Positions 1 to 6,120 are shown, counted from the first letter of the stretch. The stretch: 6,789 nucleotides of DNA from Anaerolineae bacterium (GCA_003484265.1 DNDO01000122.1:28378-35166); one strand, 5' to 3'. The notes: generated by a model from the letters alone, not told the origin. Made by a program: numbers and translations.

Positions 1-224
1 CCTTACGCGCAGCCCGGGCCAGATCAAAGGCAGACGCGGCATTGGGAGTCGCAGTCAACACGGCGGAACGAGCGGCAGAAATGGCGCTCATTACACCTCA
101 CAGTGAAAAGACTCACCGCATTACCTATGGCGGACCTCCGCGAAGTGTGCCGAATTGGGCGGTCAATACGGCATTGAACTGGCTGAGAATCCGCGCCATG
201 GAAACGGAAAAGGATGAAGCGTAA
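1..224 (+). CDS. 3' end of a probable CinA-family protein (C-terminal NMN deamidase-like domain), partial
   Basis: The frame is open from the left edge and stops with TAA at 222-224; the start lies outside the window. The visible 73 residues contain a short strand-like stretch (ADAALGVAV), a second one (AEMALI), then THRITYGGPP and a closing amphipathic helix (WAVNTALNWLRIRAM). This order and spacing resemble the end of the CinA C-terminal domain, where a strand leads to a GG/SGD turn and a final helix of the form A..AL..L. That domain deamidates nicotinamide mononucleotide in NAD recycling. The usual GIAGP-GG-KPVG loop between the two strands appears to be absent and replaced by a few residues, so activity is uncertain. 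The last 11 bases overlap the start of the following carboxypeptidase gene, which suggests translational coupling. The family call comes from a short stretch and is tentative. Confidence 0.55.
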   Translation, partial: LRAARARSKADAALGVAVNTAERAAEMALITPHSEKTHRITYGGPPRSVPNWAVNTALNWLRIRAMETEKDEA

Positions 225-1188
225 AAAGCGCCCTGCATCATCCAATACCTGGATTTATATAATATGGGGTGTCAATATCCTTGTGGTTGTTTGTTTGTTG
301 AGCGGCGCGTTTTTCTATTTCAACAGTCAACGCGCTTCTGCCGCGAACGGACAGGTGGAAACACCGCGGGCTGATACAACCCCCAAAGGACCGCCGACGA
401 GTTACATTCTTCCCTCTTTGACCCCAAACCCTTATTACACACTGCCTGTTTTTGAAACGTCAACCCCCTTCATCTTTGCCAATGGACAGGGTGCAAATAT
501 CATTGGGCTTTCTCTCGCAAGCCGCCCCATTGAAGTCTACACTTTCGGCAATGGAGCGAGGGAATACTTGATCGTGGCGGGCATCCACGGTGGCTATGAA
601 CGCAACACGATAGAGCTTGCCAACGAATTGATCCGTTATGTGAACGATCATCCGGAAGTAATCCCGCAAGACGCAACGCTGTATATTATCCGCAACATGA
701 ATCCCGACGGGGAAGCCCGCGCAGAAGGCGTGGACGGACGAGTCAATAATAACGGCGTGGATTTGAACCGCAACTTCCCTTCCGAAAACTGGACTGCGGA
801 ATGGAACCGGGATGGATGTTGGATCTACCGCCCCACAACTGGCGGTTCATACGGCGGCTCAGAACCCGAAACACGGACGGTGATGAGTTTCATCGGCTCG
901 CATGACATCCAGGCATTGATCAGTTATCACAGCGCCGCACTGGGTGTCTTCCCCGGCGGCGTCCCCTGGGAGGCGGATTCCATCCGCCTCGCGAAAGCGC
1001 TGGCAAAAGCGACCGGCTATCCATATCCGCCGCTTGACACAGGATGTATCTACACCGGCACGCTCGCCGATTGGGCTGTCGAAAACGGGGTCGGCGCAGC
1101 GGTGGACATGGAACTTGCCAATCATCGGGATACCGATTTCAATAAGAATCTTAACGCGCTGAAAGCATTACTGAATTTTGTGCCATAA
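214..1188 (+). CDS. Membrane-anchored M14-family zinc carboxypeptidase-like protein
   Basis: This 324-residue protein begins with a basic tail (MKRKKR) and a hydrophobic segment at about residues 13-36. No cleavage site is obvious, so it is probably a signal anchor with the enzyme outside the membrane. A P/T-rich linker (about 45-90) precedes the catalytic domain. The M14 landmarks appear in order: a zinc-binding region HGGYE (H125, E129), a PDG turn near 170, the substrate-carboxylate motif LNRNF (N185-R186), the third zinc ligand in SYHS (H239), and the catalytic-glutamate region MELANH (E300). Such enzymes remove C-terminal residues from peptides or from peptidoglycan stems; the substrate here cannot be read. 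The first motif is HxxxE rather than the usual HxxE. C202 and C278 could form a disulphide, which would fit an exported protein. The ATG at 214 has only a weak purine-rich ribosome site (GGAAAAGG, directly adjacent) and overlaps the upstream stop. Subfamily is unassigned. Confidence 0.85.
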   Translation: MKRKKRPASSNTWIYIIWGVNILVVVCLLSGAFFYFNSQRASAANGQVETPRADTTPKGPPTSYILPSLTPNPYYTLPVFETSTPFIFANGQGANIIGLSLASRPIEVYTFGNGAREYLIVAGIHGGYERNTIELANELIRYVNDHPEVIPQDATLYIIRNMNPDGEARAEGVDGRVNNNGVDLNRNFPSENWTAEWNRDGCWIYRPTTGGSYGGSEPETRTVMSFIGSHDIQALISYHSAALGVFPGGVPWEADSIRLAKALAKATGYPYPPLDTGCIYTGTLADWAVENGVGAAVDMELANHRDTDFNKNLNALKALLNFVP

Positions 1189-1200
1189 AACAAAAGAAAC

Positions 1201-1233
1201 AGGTGACAGTCTCTCCAAGATTGATTGTCACCT
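1201..1233 (+). promoter_or_regulatory. Stem-loop between the carboxypeptidase and amidohydrolase genes
   Basis: The arms 1201-1211 (AGGTGACAGTC) and 1223-1233 (GATTGTCACCT) pair over 11 positions, ten Watson-Crick and one G-U, around an 11-base loop. The hairpin starts 12 bases after the upstream stop codon and ends two bases before the AGGAG ribosome site of the next gene. There is no run of T after the 3' arm, so a classic intrinsic terminator is unlikely. It could be an mRNA-processing or stability element, a regulator of access to the ribosome site, or one copy of a dispersed palindromic repeat. The structure is read directly; the role is inference. Confidence 0.6.
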
Positions 1234-1235
1234 TT

Positions 1236-1240
1236 AGGAG
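1236..1240 (+). promoter_or_regulatory. Ribosome binding site of the amidohydrolase-CYTH gene
   Basis: AGGAG lies five bases upstream of ATG 1246. It decides the start: the frame is open further upstream to a TTG at 1225, but that start would place the ribosome site inside the gene and lies within the hairpin arm. Confidence 0.8.
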
Positions 1241-1245
1241 AAAAA

Positions 1246-3222
1246 ATGACTCAACAAGTTGACACCCTCTTTATCAACGCCCATATCCTCACCATGGATG
1301 GAGACCTCACCCAACATCCTTCAGGGGCGTTGGCTGTAAAGGACGACAGCATCGTTGCAGTTGGACCCGAAGCCGGGATGAAGAGGGAATACACCGCAAA
1401 AGAAACTGTGGACTGCAAAGGCAGGATACTTATGCCGGGTCTTATCAACGCGCATACGCACGTCCCAATGACCCTCCTGCGCGGCATCGCGGACGACCTG
1501 AGGCTGGATGTATGGCTCCAGGGATATATGTGGCCCGTGGAAAAGGAATTCGCCTCGCGAGAGTTTGTCCATTTGGGCACCTCCATAGCGTGTGCGGAAC
1601 TCATCCGCAGCGGCGTGACAACATTCAACGACATGTATTTCTACGAGGATGAAGTTGCCAAAGCTACGGCGCAAGCCGGAATGCGCGGTGTTTGCGGACA
1701 GTCCATTCTAAAATTCCCCACACCTGATGCAAAATCCTATGACGACTCGATGGAACAGGCGCGTGATTACATCAAACGCTGGAAGGATCATCCGTTGATC
1801 GTCCCGTCCATCGCGCCTCACGCTCCCTACACTTGCACCGAGGATATCCTGCGTGCAACGTCCGAACTTGCGCAGGAATTCGACGTGCCGCTGCACACAC
1901 ACCTTGCCGAAACCTTGTTCGAGGTCGAAACCATGCGCAATGAAAACGGCATGCCTGTTATTCCTTATGTGAAGAAACACGGCTTGCTCGAAGCCAAGGT
2001 GATAGCGGCGCACTGCGTTCACGTTGATGCAGGCGAGATTCGCACACTTCATCATGCAGGGGCAGGCATCTCGCACAATCCCTCTTCGAACCTCAAACTC
2101 GCCTCTGGTTTTGCCCCCGTCACCAAAATGCTGGACGTAGGGCTTAACGTCGGCATCGGCACGGACGGTCCCGCATCAAACAATGATCTGGATATGTTCG
2201 AGGAGGTCCGTCTCGCGGCTTTCATCGCCAAAGCGGTGACGAATGACCCGACCTCCCTGCCCGCCTCGCAAGCCCTGCTGATGGGGACACGCCTCGGCGC
2301 ACAGGCGCTTCACATCGGACATTTGACCGGGTCGCTGACCCCTGGCCGTCGTGCTGATCTGATCCTCGTCGACCTAAGCCCGCTACACAACTCCCCCTCC
2401 TTCAAACGCTCTGCGGATAATGCCTATGCACAGATCGTGTATGCAAGCAAATCAACAGATGTGAGCGATGTTATGATCAACGGTAAATGGGTCATGCGCG
2501 ACAAGAAACTTCTCACCGTGAATGAGGATGAGTTAATTGCCCAAGCCGCAGACATTGCGAAGAAGATCGATTCGTTCCTGGTCGACCGTGAACAATCCGT
2601 GTTATCCAAGTTGATCGCCCTGGGCGGCTCGATGGAAGAAGAGTCGTTCGAGGTGCAGGTAAAGGTAAGGATAAAGGGATCAGACTCCATCGTCCAGGCA
2701 TTGATGCGTGACGAGATCGATATCCTGTACGAACGACATTACAGTCAACACGACGCATATTTCGGCTTCGACGATCCGTCGCAGGGACGCCTGCGATTCC
2801 GCGAGGACGACTTCGTTGACGAAAAGGGTAACATCACGAACGTACGCGCCAGGCTGACGCTATTGGGCGTCAGACGCGAGGGAGAATTCGAGAACGACGT
2901 ATTACTCTCGCGAAGCCGCTTCCTTGCGCCCGCAACAAATTCACTGCGGTTCTATCGCGAATATTTCAAACCAGCATCTGAAGTAACCATCGAAAAGGAC
3001 AGGCTGCGCTGGTTCATCAAATACAAGGATACCGAGTTCTATGTCAACCTCGATAAGGTGACGACCCCCGACCTTGGATATTTCGTGGAGGTGAAAAGCC
3101 GCACCTGGAGCCGCAAGGACGCCGACAACAAGGCGCACATGGTCAGTGAACTGCTTGACCTGCTTGGCGCGTCGCAGGGTGAGGTGGTGACAAAAGACTA
3201 CATCGAGATCGTTGCAGAATAA
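1246..3222 (+). CDS. Amidohydrolase (SAH/MTA deaminase-like) fused to a C-terminal CYTH domain
   Basis: The 658-residue protein has two parts. Residues 1 to about 440 form a complete metal-dependent amidohydrolase of the S-adenosylhomocysteine/methylthioadenosine deaminase and chlorohydrolase group: HTH metal pair (H70, H72), PHAPYTC (H192), HTHLAET (H219 and E222), AHCVHVD (H256) and GTDGPASNN with the metal-binding D307. The family hydrolyses the 6-amino group of adenosine-type nucleosides to inosine-type products with release of ammonia. After a helical linker, residues about 466-658 form a CYTH (triphosphate-tunnel) domain: EVQVK (469-473), QHDAYF (501-506), GRLRFRED (514-521), DRLRW, and LGYFVEVKSR (610-619). 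Typical deaminases of this group have roughly 400-450 residues, so the CYTH part is an addition. Canonical CYTH metal positions are altered (Q471, K617). No signal peptide is seen, so it is probably cytoplasmic. The exact substrate is inferred only from family resemblance. Confidence 0.9.
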   Translation: MTQQVDTLFINAHILTMDGDLTQHPSGALAVKDDSIVAVGPEAGMKREYTAKETVDCKGRILMPGLINAHTHVPMTLLRGIADDLRLDVWLQGYMWPVEKEFASREFVHLGTSIACAELIRSGVTTFNDMYFYEDEVAKATAQAGMRGVCGQSILKFPTPDAKSYDDSMEQARDYIKRWKDHPLIVPSIAPHAPYTCTEDILRATSELAQEFDVPLHTHLAETLFEVETMRNENGMPVIPYVKKHGLLEAKVIAAHCVHVDAGEIRTLHHAGAGISHNPSSNLKLASGFAPVTKMLDVGLNVGIGTDGPASNNDLDMFEEVRLAAFIAKAVTNDPTSLPASQALLMGTRLGAQALHIGHLTGSLTPGRRADLILVDLSPLHNSPSFKRSADNAYAQIVYASKSTDVSDVMINGKWVMRDKKLLTVNEDELIAQAADIAKKIDSFLVDREQSVLSKLIALGGSMEEESFEVQVKVRIKGSDSIVQALMRDEIDILYERHYSQHDAYFGFDDPSQGRLRFREDDFVDEKGNITNVRARLTLLGVRREGEFENDVLLSRSRFLAPATNSLRFYREYFKPASEVTIEKDRLRWFIKYKDTEFYVNLDKVTTPDLGYFVEVKSRTWSRKDADNKAHMVSELLDLLGASQGEVVTKDYIEIVAE

Positions 3223-3225
3223 TTT

Positions 3226-3230
3226 GGAGG
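3226..3230 (+). promoter_or_regulatory. Ribosome binding site of the 334-residue membrane protein gene
   Basis: GGAGG lies four bases before ATG 3235 and three bases after the TAA of the amidohydrolase-CYTH gene. The 12-base gap leaves no room for a separate promoter, so co-transcription is likely. Confidence 0.75.
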
Positions 3231-3234
3231 CTTC

Positions 3235-4239
3235 ATGACATCGTTTGGCAAAATCCTGGCCGGGATTTGCTCGATATTTTTTGTTTTGAGCGGCGTGACC
3301 GCGATCACACTATTCAACATCGAAAGAAAAGCATTTTCAGCTGAGACTTATAAACTGGCGTTCGACAATCAAAATTTATATGAACGGATGCCAGCCGTAT
3401 TGGCGGTTGCCTTATCCACCTCAGGGAGTGGGGATGCATTACTGGGCATCCTGGCAACTGAGGGTAATATTGCATCCTTTTTACCGCCGCAGGAACTCAA
3501 AGCAGTTACCGATGATGTGCTCGATTCGACTTTCGCGTACTTGAATGGAGAGACGGACTCAGCGACCGCATCCCTGCTTTCTTTGAAAAGTTATCTTGCA
3601 GGCGAGGGCGGAACGAGGATGGTCACGCAACTTCTCAGTGAACAACCCAACTGTACAATTGAACAGATCACCCAGATCACACTTGGCTTGCTGTCGGGAG
3701 GAAATCTCTTATTATGCAATCCCCCTGAAGAATTAATGGGATTGGTAACTCCCTTTATCGAATCTCAACTTCAGGCAATGATGAACGCCCTTCCCAATGA
3801 GATAACTATCATCTCCGGCGCGAGAAGCAATACTCCTGCCGATCCTCGCATTCGGTTGGACAGGGTCCGCGCCGTCATGAAGCTGACATTGGTGATACCT
3901 CTCTTTTTACTGCCCGCCATAGTCGTATTCGCCGTACGCAGTATAAAAGAGCTGTTGAAGTGGTGGGGCTTGCCCATACTTTTCACCGGCGGATTCAGTT
4001 TGATCGTTGCGCTGTTGGGATCGCCTGTTGTCGAATTCGTTATCAATCGGATGATGAAGGCACAAACATCTGATTTCATTCCGCCGGTACTGCTCGCGGT
4101 CATGAGTGAAGCGGTCGGAGAAATCACAAAACAAATTCTCAAACCTGTTGGCATCGAGGGAGTTGTTTTATTTGTTGGGGGTTTGGGGATGCTTATTACC
4201 GCCACGGTTATAACAAAAAAGGAGAAGCCGCATGTCTGA
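3235..4239 (+). CDS. Membrane protein of unknown function with a large extracytoplasmic domain
   Basis: I do not recognise a named family in this 334-residue protein. It has an N-terminal hydrophobic segment (about 6-27), a soluble region of about 180 residues, then three further hydrophobic segments (about 213-234, 245-263 and 307-326) and a basic tail (KKEKPH). The loops next to the second and third segments are rich in R and K, which fits a cytoplasmic side and places the 28-210 domain outside. That domain is mostly helical in appearance and contains repeated PPQEL/PPEEL-like turns (84-88 and 163-167). It has only two cysteines, C140 and C161, which could pair. The gene follows the amidohydrolase-CYTH gene by 12 bases and its last eight bases overlap the next start, so it belongs to the same transcription unit. 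Nothing visible suggests a transporter or enzyme motif. Confidence 0.8.
   Translation: MTSFGKILAGICSIFFVLSGVTAITLFNIERKAFSAETYKLAFDNQNLYERMPAVLAVALSTSGSGDALLGILATEGNIASFLPPQELKAVTDDVLDSTFAYLNGETDSATASLLSLKSYLAGEGGTRMVTQLLSEQPNCTIEQITQITLGLLSGGNLLLCNPPEELMGLVTPFIESQLQAMMNALPNEITIISGARSNTPADPRIRLDRVRAVMKLTLVIPLFLLPAIVVFAVRSIKELLKWWGLPILFTGGFSLIVALLGSPVVEFVINRMMKAQTSDFIPPVLLAVMSEAVGEITKQILKPVGIEGVVLFVGGLGMLITATVITKKEKPHV
4221..4224 (+). promoter_or_regulatory. Ribosome binding site of the small membrane protein gene
   Basis: GGAG, inside AAAAAAGGAGAA, lies seven bases before ATG 4232. The site sits within the last codons of the upstream gene, which supports coupled translation of the two membrane proteins. 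Confidence 0.7.
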
Positions 4240-4555
4240 GACTCCATCATCCCAAAACCCCAACCCAATCGGCAATACAAGTATGTGGCTTGGCATCGCA
4301 TCCAGTTCTTTGGTTTTTGGTATAGGTCTCTGCGCATGGACAGGAGTTGCCCAGAACTGGATACGTCTCGCAGGTACACCATTATTCGTCTGCGGCGGGG
4401 CCAGCGCCTTTCTCGGTTTCCTCGCGGCGATCTTAGGCGCGGCGGGGCTTTTCGGAAAAGAACGTTCACGCACCACAGCCATCGTCGGCCTGCTACTCGG
4501 ATTACTCGGCACGTGCATGTTCCTCGGGTTTATGCGCGCGATCGCCGGGGGATAA
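4232..4555 (+). CDS. Small three-helix membrane protein of unknown function
   Basis: This 107-residue protein has a short polar N-terminus (MSETPSSQNPNP) and three strongly hydrophobic, glycine-rich segments at about 18-39, 51-74 and 82-101. A basic loop (GKERSR, about 75-80) lies between the second and third. The overall look resembles small DUF4190-like membrane proteins, but I see no diagnostic motif and do not assign it. The start overlaps the stop of the preceding membrane protein by eight bases and has a good ribosome site. Another frame is open across part of this region, but it lacks a ribosome site and encodes an arginine-rich, non-protein-like sequence, so this frame is preferred. 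It is the last gene of the plus-strand run. Confidence 0.75.
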   Translation: MSETPSSQNPNPIGNTSMWLGIASSSLVFGIGLCAWTGVAQNWIRLAGTPLFVCGGASAFLGFLAAILGAAGLFGKERSRTTAIVGLLLGLLGTCMFLGFMRAIAGG

Positions 4556-4598
4556 CGCAAACTGTTGGCCATATTTTACGATCTTTGCGCTGGGGCAG

Positions 4599-4615
4599 GG
4601 ACGGCGAAGCCGTCC
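4599..4615. repeat. Short perfect hairpin with GCGAAGC core
   Basis: GGACGGC (4599-4605) and GCCGTCC (4609-4615) pair perfectly around a GAA triloop. It starts 43 bases after the last plus-strand stop codon. The d(GCGAAGC) core is known to form an unusually stable mini-hairpin. No T-run follows on the plus strand, so its action as an intrinsic terminator is doubtful. Confidence 0.65.
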
Positions 4616-4701
4616 AACTAGAGAAAAATGATAGGGCGTAGAGAACTGCTTGGGATGTGCGGAGATCGGGCGAGGGAGCGTTCTAATACGACCATCGCCA
4701 A

Positions 4702-4724
4702 GCCCAAGCGCATGAGCGCTGGGC
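4702..4724. repeat. Bulged inverted repeat next to a 10-base palindrome
   Basis: The arms 4702-4711 (GCCCAAGCGC) and 4716-4724 (GCGCTGGGC) pair over nine bases with a single bulged A and a four-base ATGA loop. The 3' arm overlaps the perfect palindrome GGGCATGCCC at 4721-4730, so two alternative folds compete. Function is unknown. Confidence 0.6.
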
Positions 4725-4727
4725 ATG

Positions 4728-4785
4728 CCCACCCGTCAAGTGCATTATCCCGATGCTCTTACGGGACGCTTTGTTAGGTGGTGGG
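4728..4785. repeat. Imperfect stem-loop followed by TTTT
   Basis: An outer stem CCCACC (4728-4733) with GGTGGG (4780-4785) encloses an inner stem TCCCG (4748-4752) with CGGGA (4762-4766). TTTT follows at 4786-4789. This is the only structure in the gap with a T-stretch in the right place for a plus-strand terminator, but the large internal loop makes it weak. GTTAGGT at 4773-4779 also matches the integron core-site pattern GTTRRRY. Confidence 0.4.
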
Positions 4786-4839
4786 TTTTACAAAAAACTC
4801 TCCGTTTGAATTTATATCGAGTATCAGATTAAATTCTTT

Positions 4840-4873
4840 AGGTGTTAACTGACAATTTGTCTGTAAAACACCT
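4840..4873. repeat. AT-rich hairpin near the mltG stop codon, possible two-way transcription end
   Basis: AGGTGTT (4840-4846) pairs with AACACCT (4867-4873), with a nested GACA/TGTC stem (4851-4854 and 4858-4861) around an ATT loop. It lies 45 bases beyond the mltG stop on that gene's strand. The flanks lack a long T-run on either strand. A role in ending mltG transcription is inferred from position only. Confidence 0.45.
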
Positions 4874-4917
4874 TATGTACAGATTATAAGCCTGCCTTGT
4901 TCGAATCACAACCATAC

Positions 4918-6021
4918 CTACTCACACCCATTCTCCAAATGATCTTCGAATGTTTCCGCAAAGGAATGGTAGCCGGAGCCATCGCACCGCGCGCGGAAGA
5001 AGTAATACGGCGTCTCAGCAGGAAACGCGACTGCGTTCAATGCATCCAGACCGGGGTTTGAGATCGGCGCGGGAGGCAGACCTGCGTATACATAAGTATT
5101 GAACGGCGAATCGAATTGCAGATCGGTTAAGCTTAATGGATTTGTCCACCAGGTGTTTTGGAGAGCGTTGTATCCGATGGCGTATTGGACAGTCGGGTCG
5201 GCTTCGAGTTTCATGCCGATGTTGACCCGGTTCAAATACACCGATGCGACCAGAGGCGCCTCCTCTTTTTGAACGGCTTCCTTCTCGACAATGGAAGCGA
5301 GGGTCACCGCTTGATAAACGGACAGTCCCTGAGTCTCAAATCCCAGTTGCAGTTCGCGTGAGAGGCGCAGGGCAAAGTGCCGGACGAGTTCGTTCACTAA
5401 TTGATCCGCTGTCGTTTGGCGTGAGAAGATGTAAAAGTCAGGGTGAAGAAATCCTTCAGCGGAAATTGCGCCGGAGAGAAAGTCAAATCCTTTAGGAGGA
5501 TTATTCACAGCGGAGAAAAATTCACCGGGGGCAATGGGTAGGCCGGAGGTCGAGAGTGAGGCGGCGATCTCTTCCATCCGCCAACCGGGCAGGACAACAA
5601 AAGTCACTTCGGCGGAGGTTGCATCCTGCAATTCGTGCGCGATATCGATCGCAGACATCGCCGCACTGAGATCGTACCTGCCCGCCTGAATGGATGTGTC
5701 CAAGCCTGCGTAGATCAAATATGCGCGGAACGACTCTGCATCGCGGATAAAGCCCATGACTTCGAGGTTGTTCGCAACCGAGTTTACCGACTCGTCAGGT
5801 GCTATGGTGAAGGATTGTTCTGTGCCGTTTGAATCCAACGGCCGCGTGAGCAAGCCGTCGTACCAAAGCAATTGCGCGGAGTATTGAATGCGTTGTGAGA
5901 CCGTCAGCCACGAAGCGGGCTGACCGTAGATCCGCGCGGCTTGCGAGGGGACGGTGATGAATGTCAGGAAAAGGCAAATGAGGACAAGGAAGAAGACAGT
6001 GGGGACGATCAGTTTACGCAT
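4918..6021 (-). CDS. mltG: Endolytic murein transglycosylase MltG (YceG-like)
   Basis: The 367-residue protein has a basic N-terminus, one membrane segment (about 5-24) and an extracytoplasmic domain. A LysM-like part (about 138-160, including VLPGWRMEEIA) is followed by EGFLHPDFYIF (189-199) and the catalytic region ASIVEKEA with E246 in the VEKE motif. Next come VASVYLNRVNIGMKLEADPT (258-277), then SPFNTYVYAGLPPAPISNPG (305-324) and a YHSF element near the end. MltG cleaves nascent peptidoglycan strands at the membrane and sets glycan length. C346 and C366 in the tail could form a disulphide. I chose ATG 6021 because it places a basic residue pair directly before the membrane helix. The frame stays open to a GTG at 6120, but that extension is poor in protein-like features, includes a hairpin sequence, and only a weak GGAA-type ribosome site precedes 6021. 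ruvX lies 99 bases upstream, a frequent pairing. Confidence 0.93.
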   Translation of the reverse strand: MRKLIVPTVFFLVLICLFLTFITVPSQAARIYGQPASWLTVSQRIQYSAQLLWYDGLLTRPLDSNGTEQSFTIAPDESVNSVANNLEVMGFIRDAESFRAYLIYAGLDTSIQAGRYDLSAAMSAIDIAHELQDATSAEVTFVVLPGWRMEEIAASLSTSGLPIAPGEFFSAVNNPPKGFDFLSGAISAEGFLHPDFYIFSRQTTADQLVNELVRHFALRLSRELQLGFETQGLSVYQAVTLASIVEKEAVQKEEAPLVASVYLNRVNIGMKLEADPTVQYAIGYNALQNTWWTNPLSLTDLQFDSPFNTYVYAGLPPAPISNPGLDALNAVAFPAETPYYFFRARCDGSGYHSFAETFEDHLENGCE

Positions 6022-6105
6022 GAGTTGTTTTCCGCTGGTTAAGTACAAAGATATAGGAACCAGCATGTAAGTAAGATTAATTTTGTCATCTGGTGATTTC
6101 GGAAC

Positions 6106-6118
6106 GCCGCTTCGCGGC
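6106..6118. repeat. Small hairpin with GCGAAGC core between ruvX and mltG
   Basis: GCCGC (6106-6110) pairs with GCGGC (6114-6118) around a three-base loop. On the minus strand it reads GCCGCGAAGCGGC and begins two bases after the ruvX stop codon. It contains the same GCGAAGC core as the hairpin after the plus-strand genes. It has no T-tract and could modulate expression of mltG relative to ruvX. Confidence 0.5.
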
Positions 6119-6120
6119 AC

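Larger units (their letters stand above)
4556..4917. other. Non-coding region between convergent genes, rich in inverted repeats
   Basis: I see no credible gene in these 362 bases. The left two thirds (to about 4790) is GC-rich and holds several stem-loops, listed separately. The right third is AT-rich and contains one more hairpin. Because the genes on both sides point inward, transcription from both strands should end here. None of the hairpins has a strong T-tract, so the terminators are either weak, Rho-dependent, or not recognisable by eye. Confidence 0.7.

Noticed and set aside
1225..1245. Upstream TTG start adding seven residues to the amidohydrolase-CYTH protein
   Set aside because: The clear AGGAG site sits five bases before ATG 1246 and would fall inside the extended gene; TTG 1225 lies in the hairpin arm.
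3771..4469. Long minus-strand open frame (232 codons) opposite the membrane protein genes
   Set aside because: It is antisense to two genes with good ribosome sites and membrane-protein patterns; its composition (Arg/Pro/Thr-rich) looks like a shadow frame and it has no start signal.
4285..4641. Plus-strand open frame of 118 codons overlapping the small membrane protein
   Set aside because: It is arginine-rich, has no ribosome site, overlaps a better-supported gene almost fully and runs into the repeat-rich gap.
4502..4732. Minus-strand open frame in the convergent gap
   Set aside because: It overlaps the small membrane gene and spans the inverted repeats, with no ribosome site and no recognisable protein pattern.
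6022..6120. Sigma-70-like promoter before mltG (TATATC/TATCTT-type hexamers in an AT-rich stretch)
   Set aside because: No convincing -35 element at proper spacing; AT-rich intergenic DNA gives such matches by chance.
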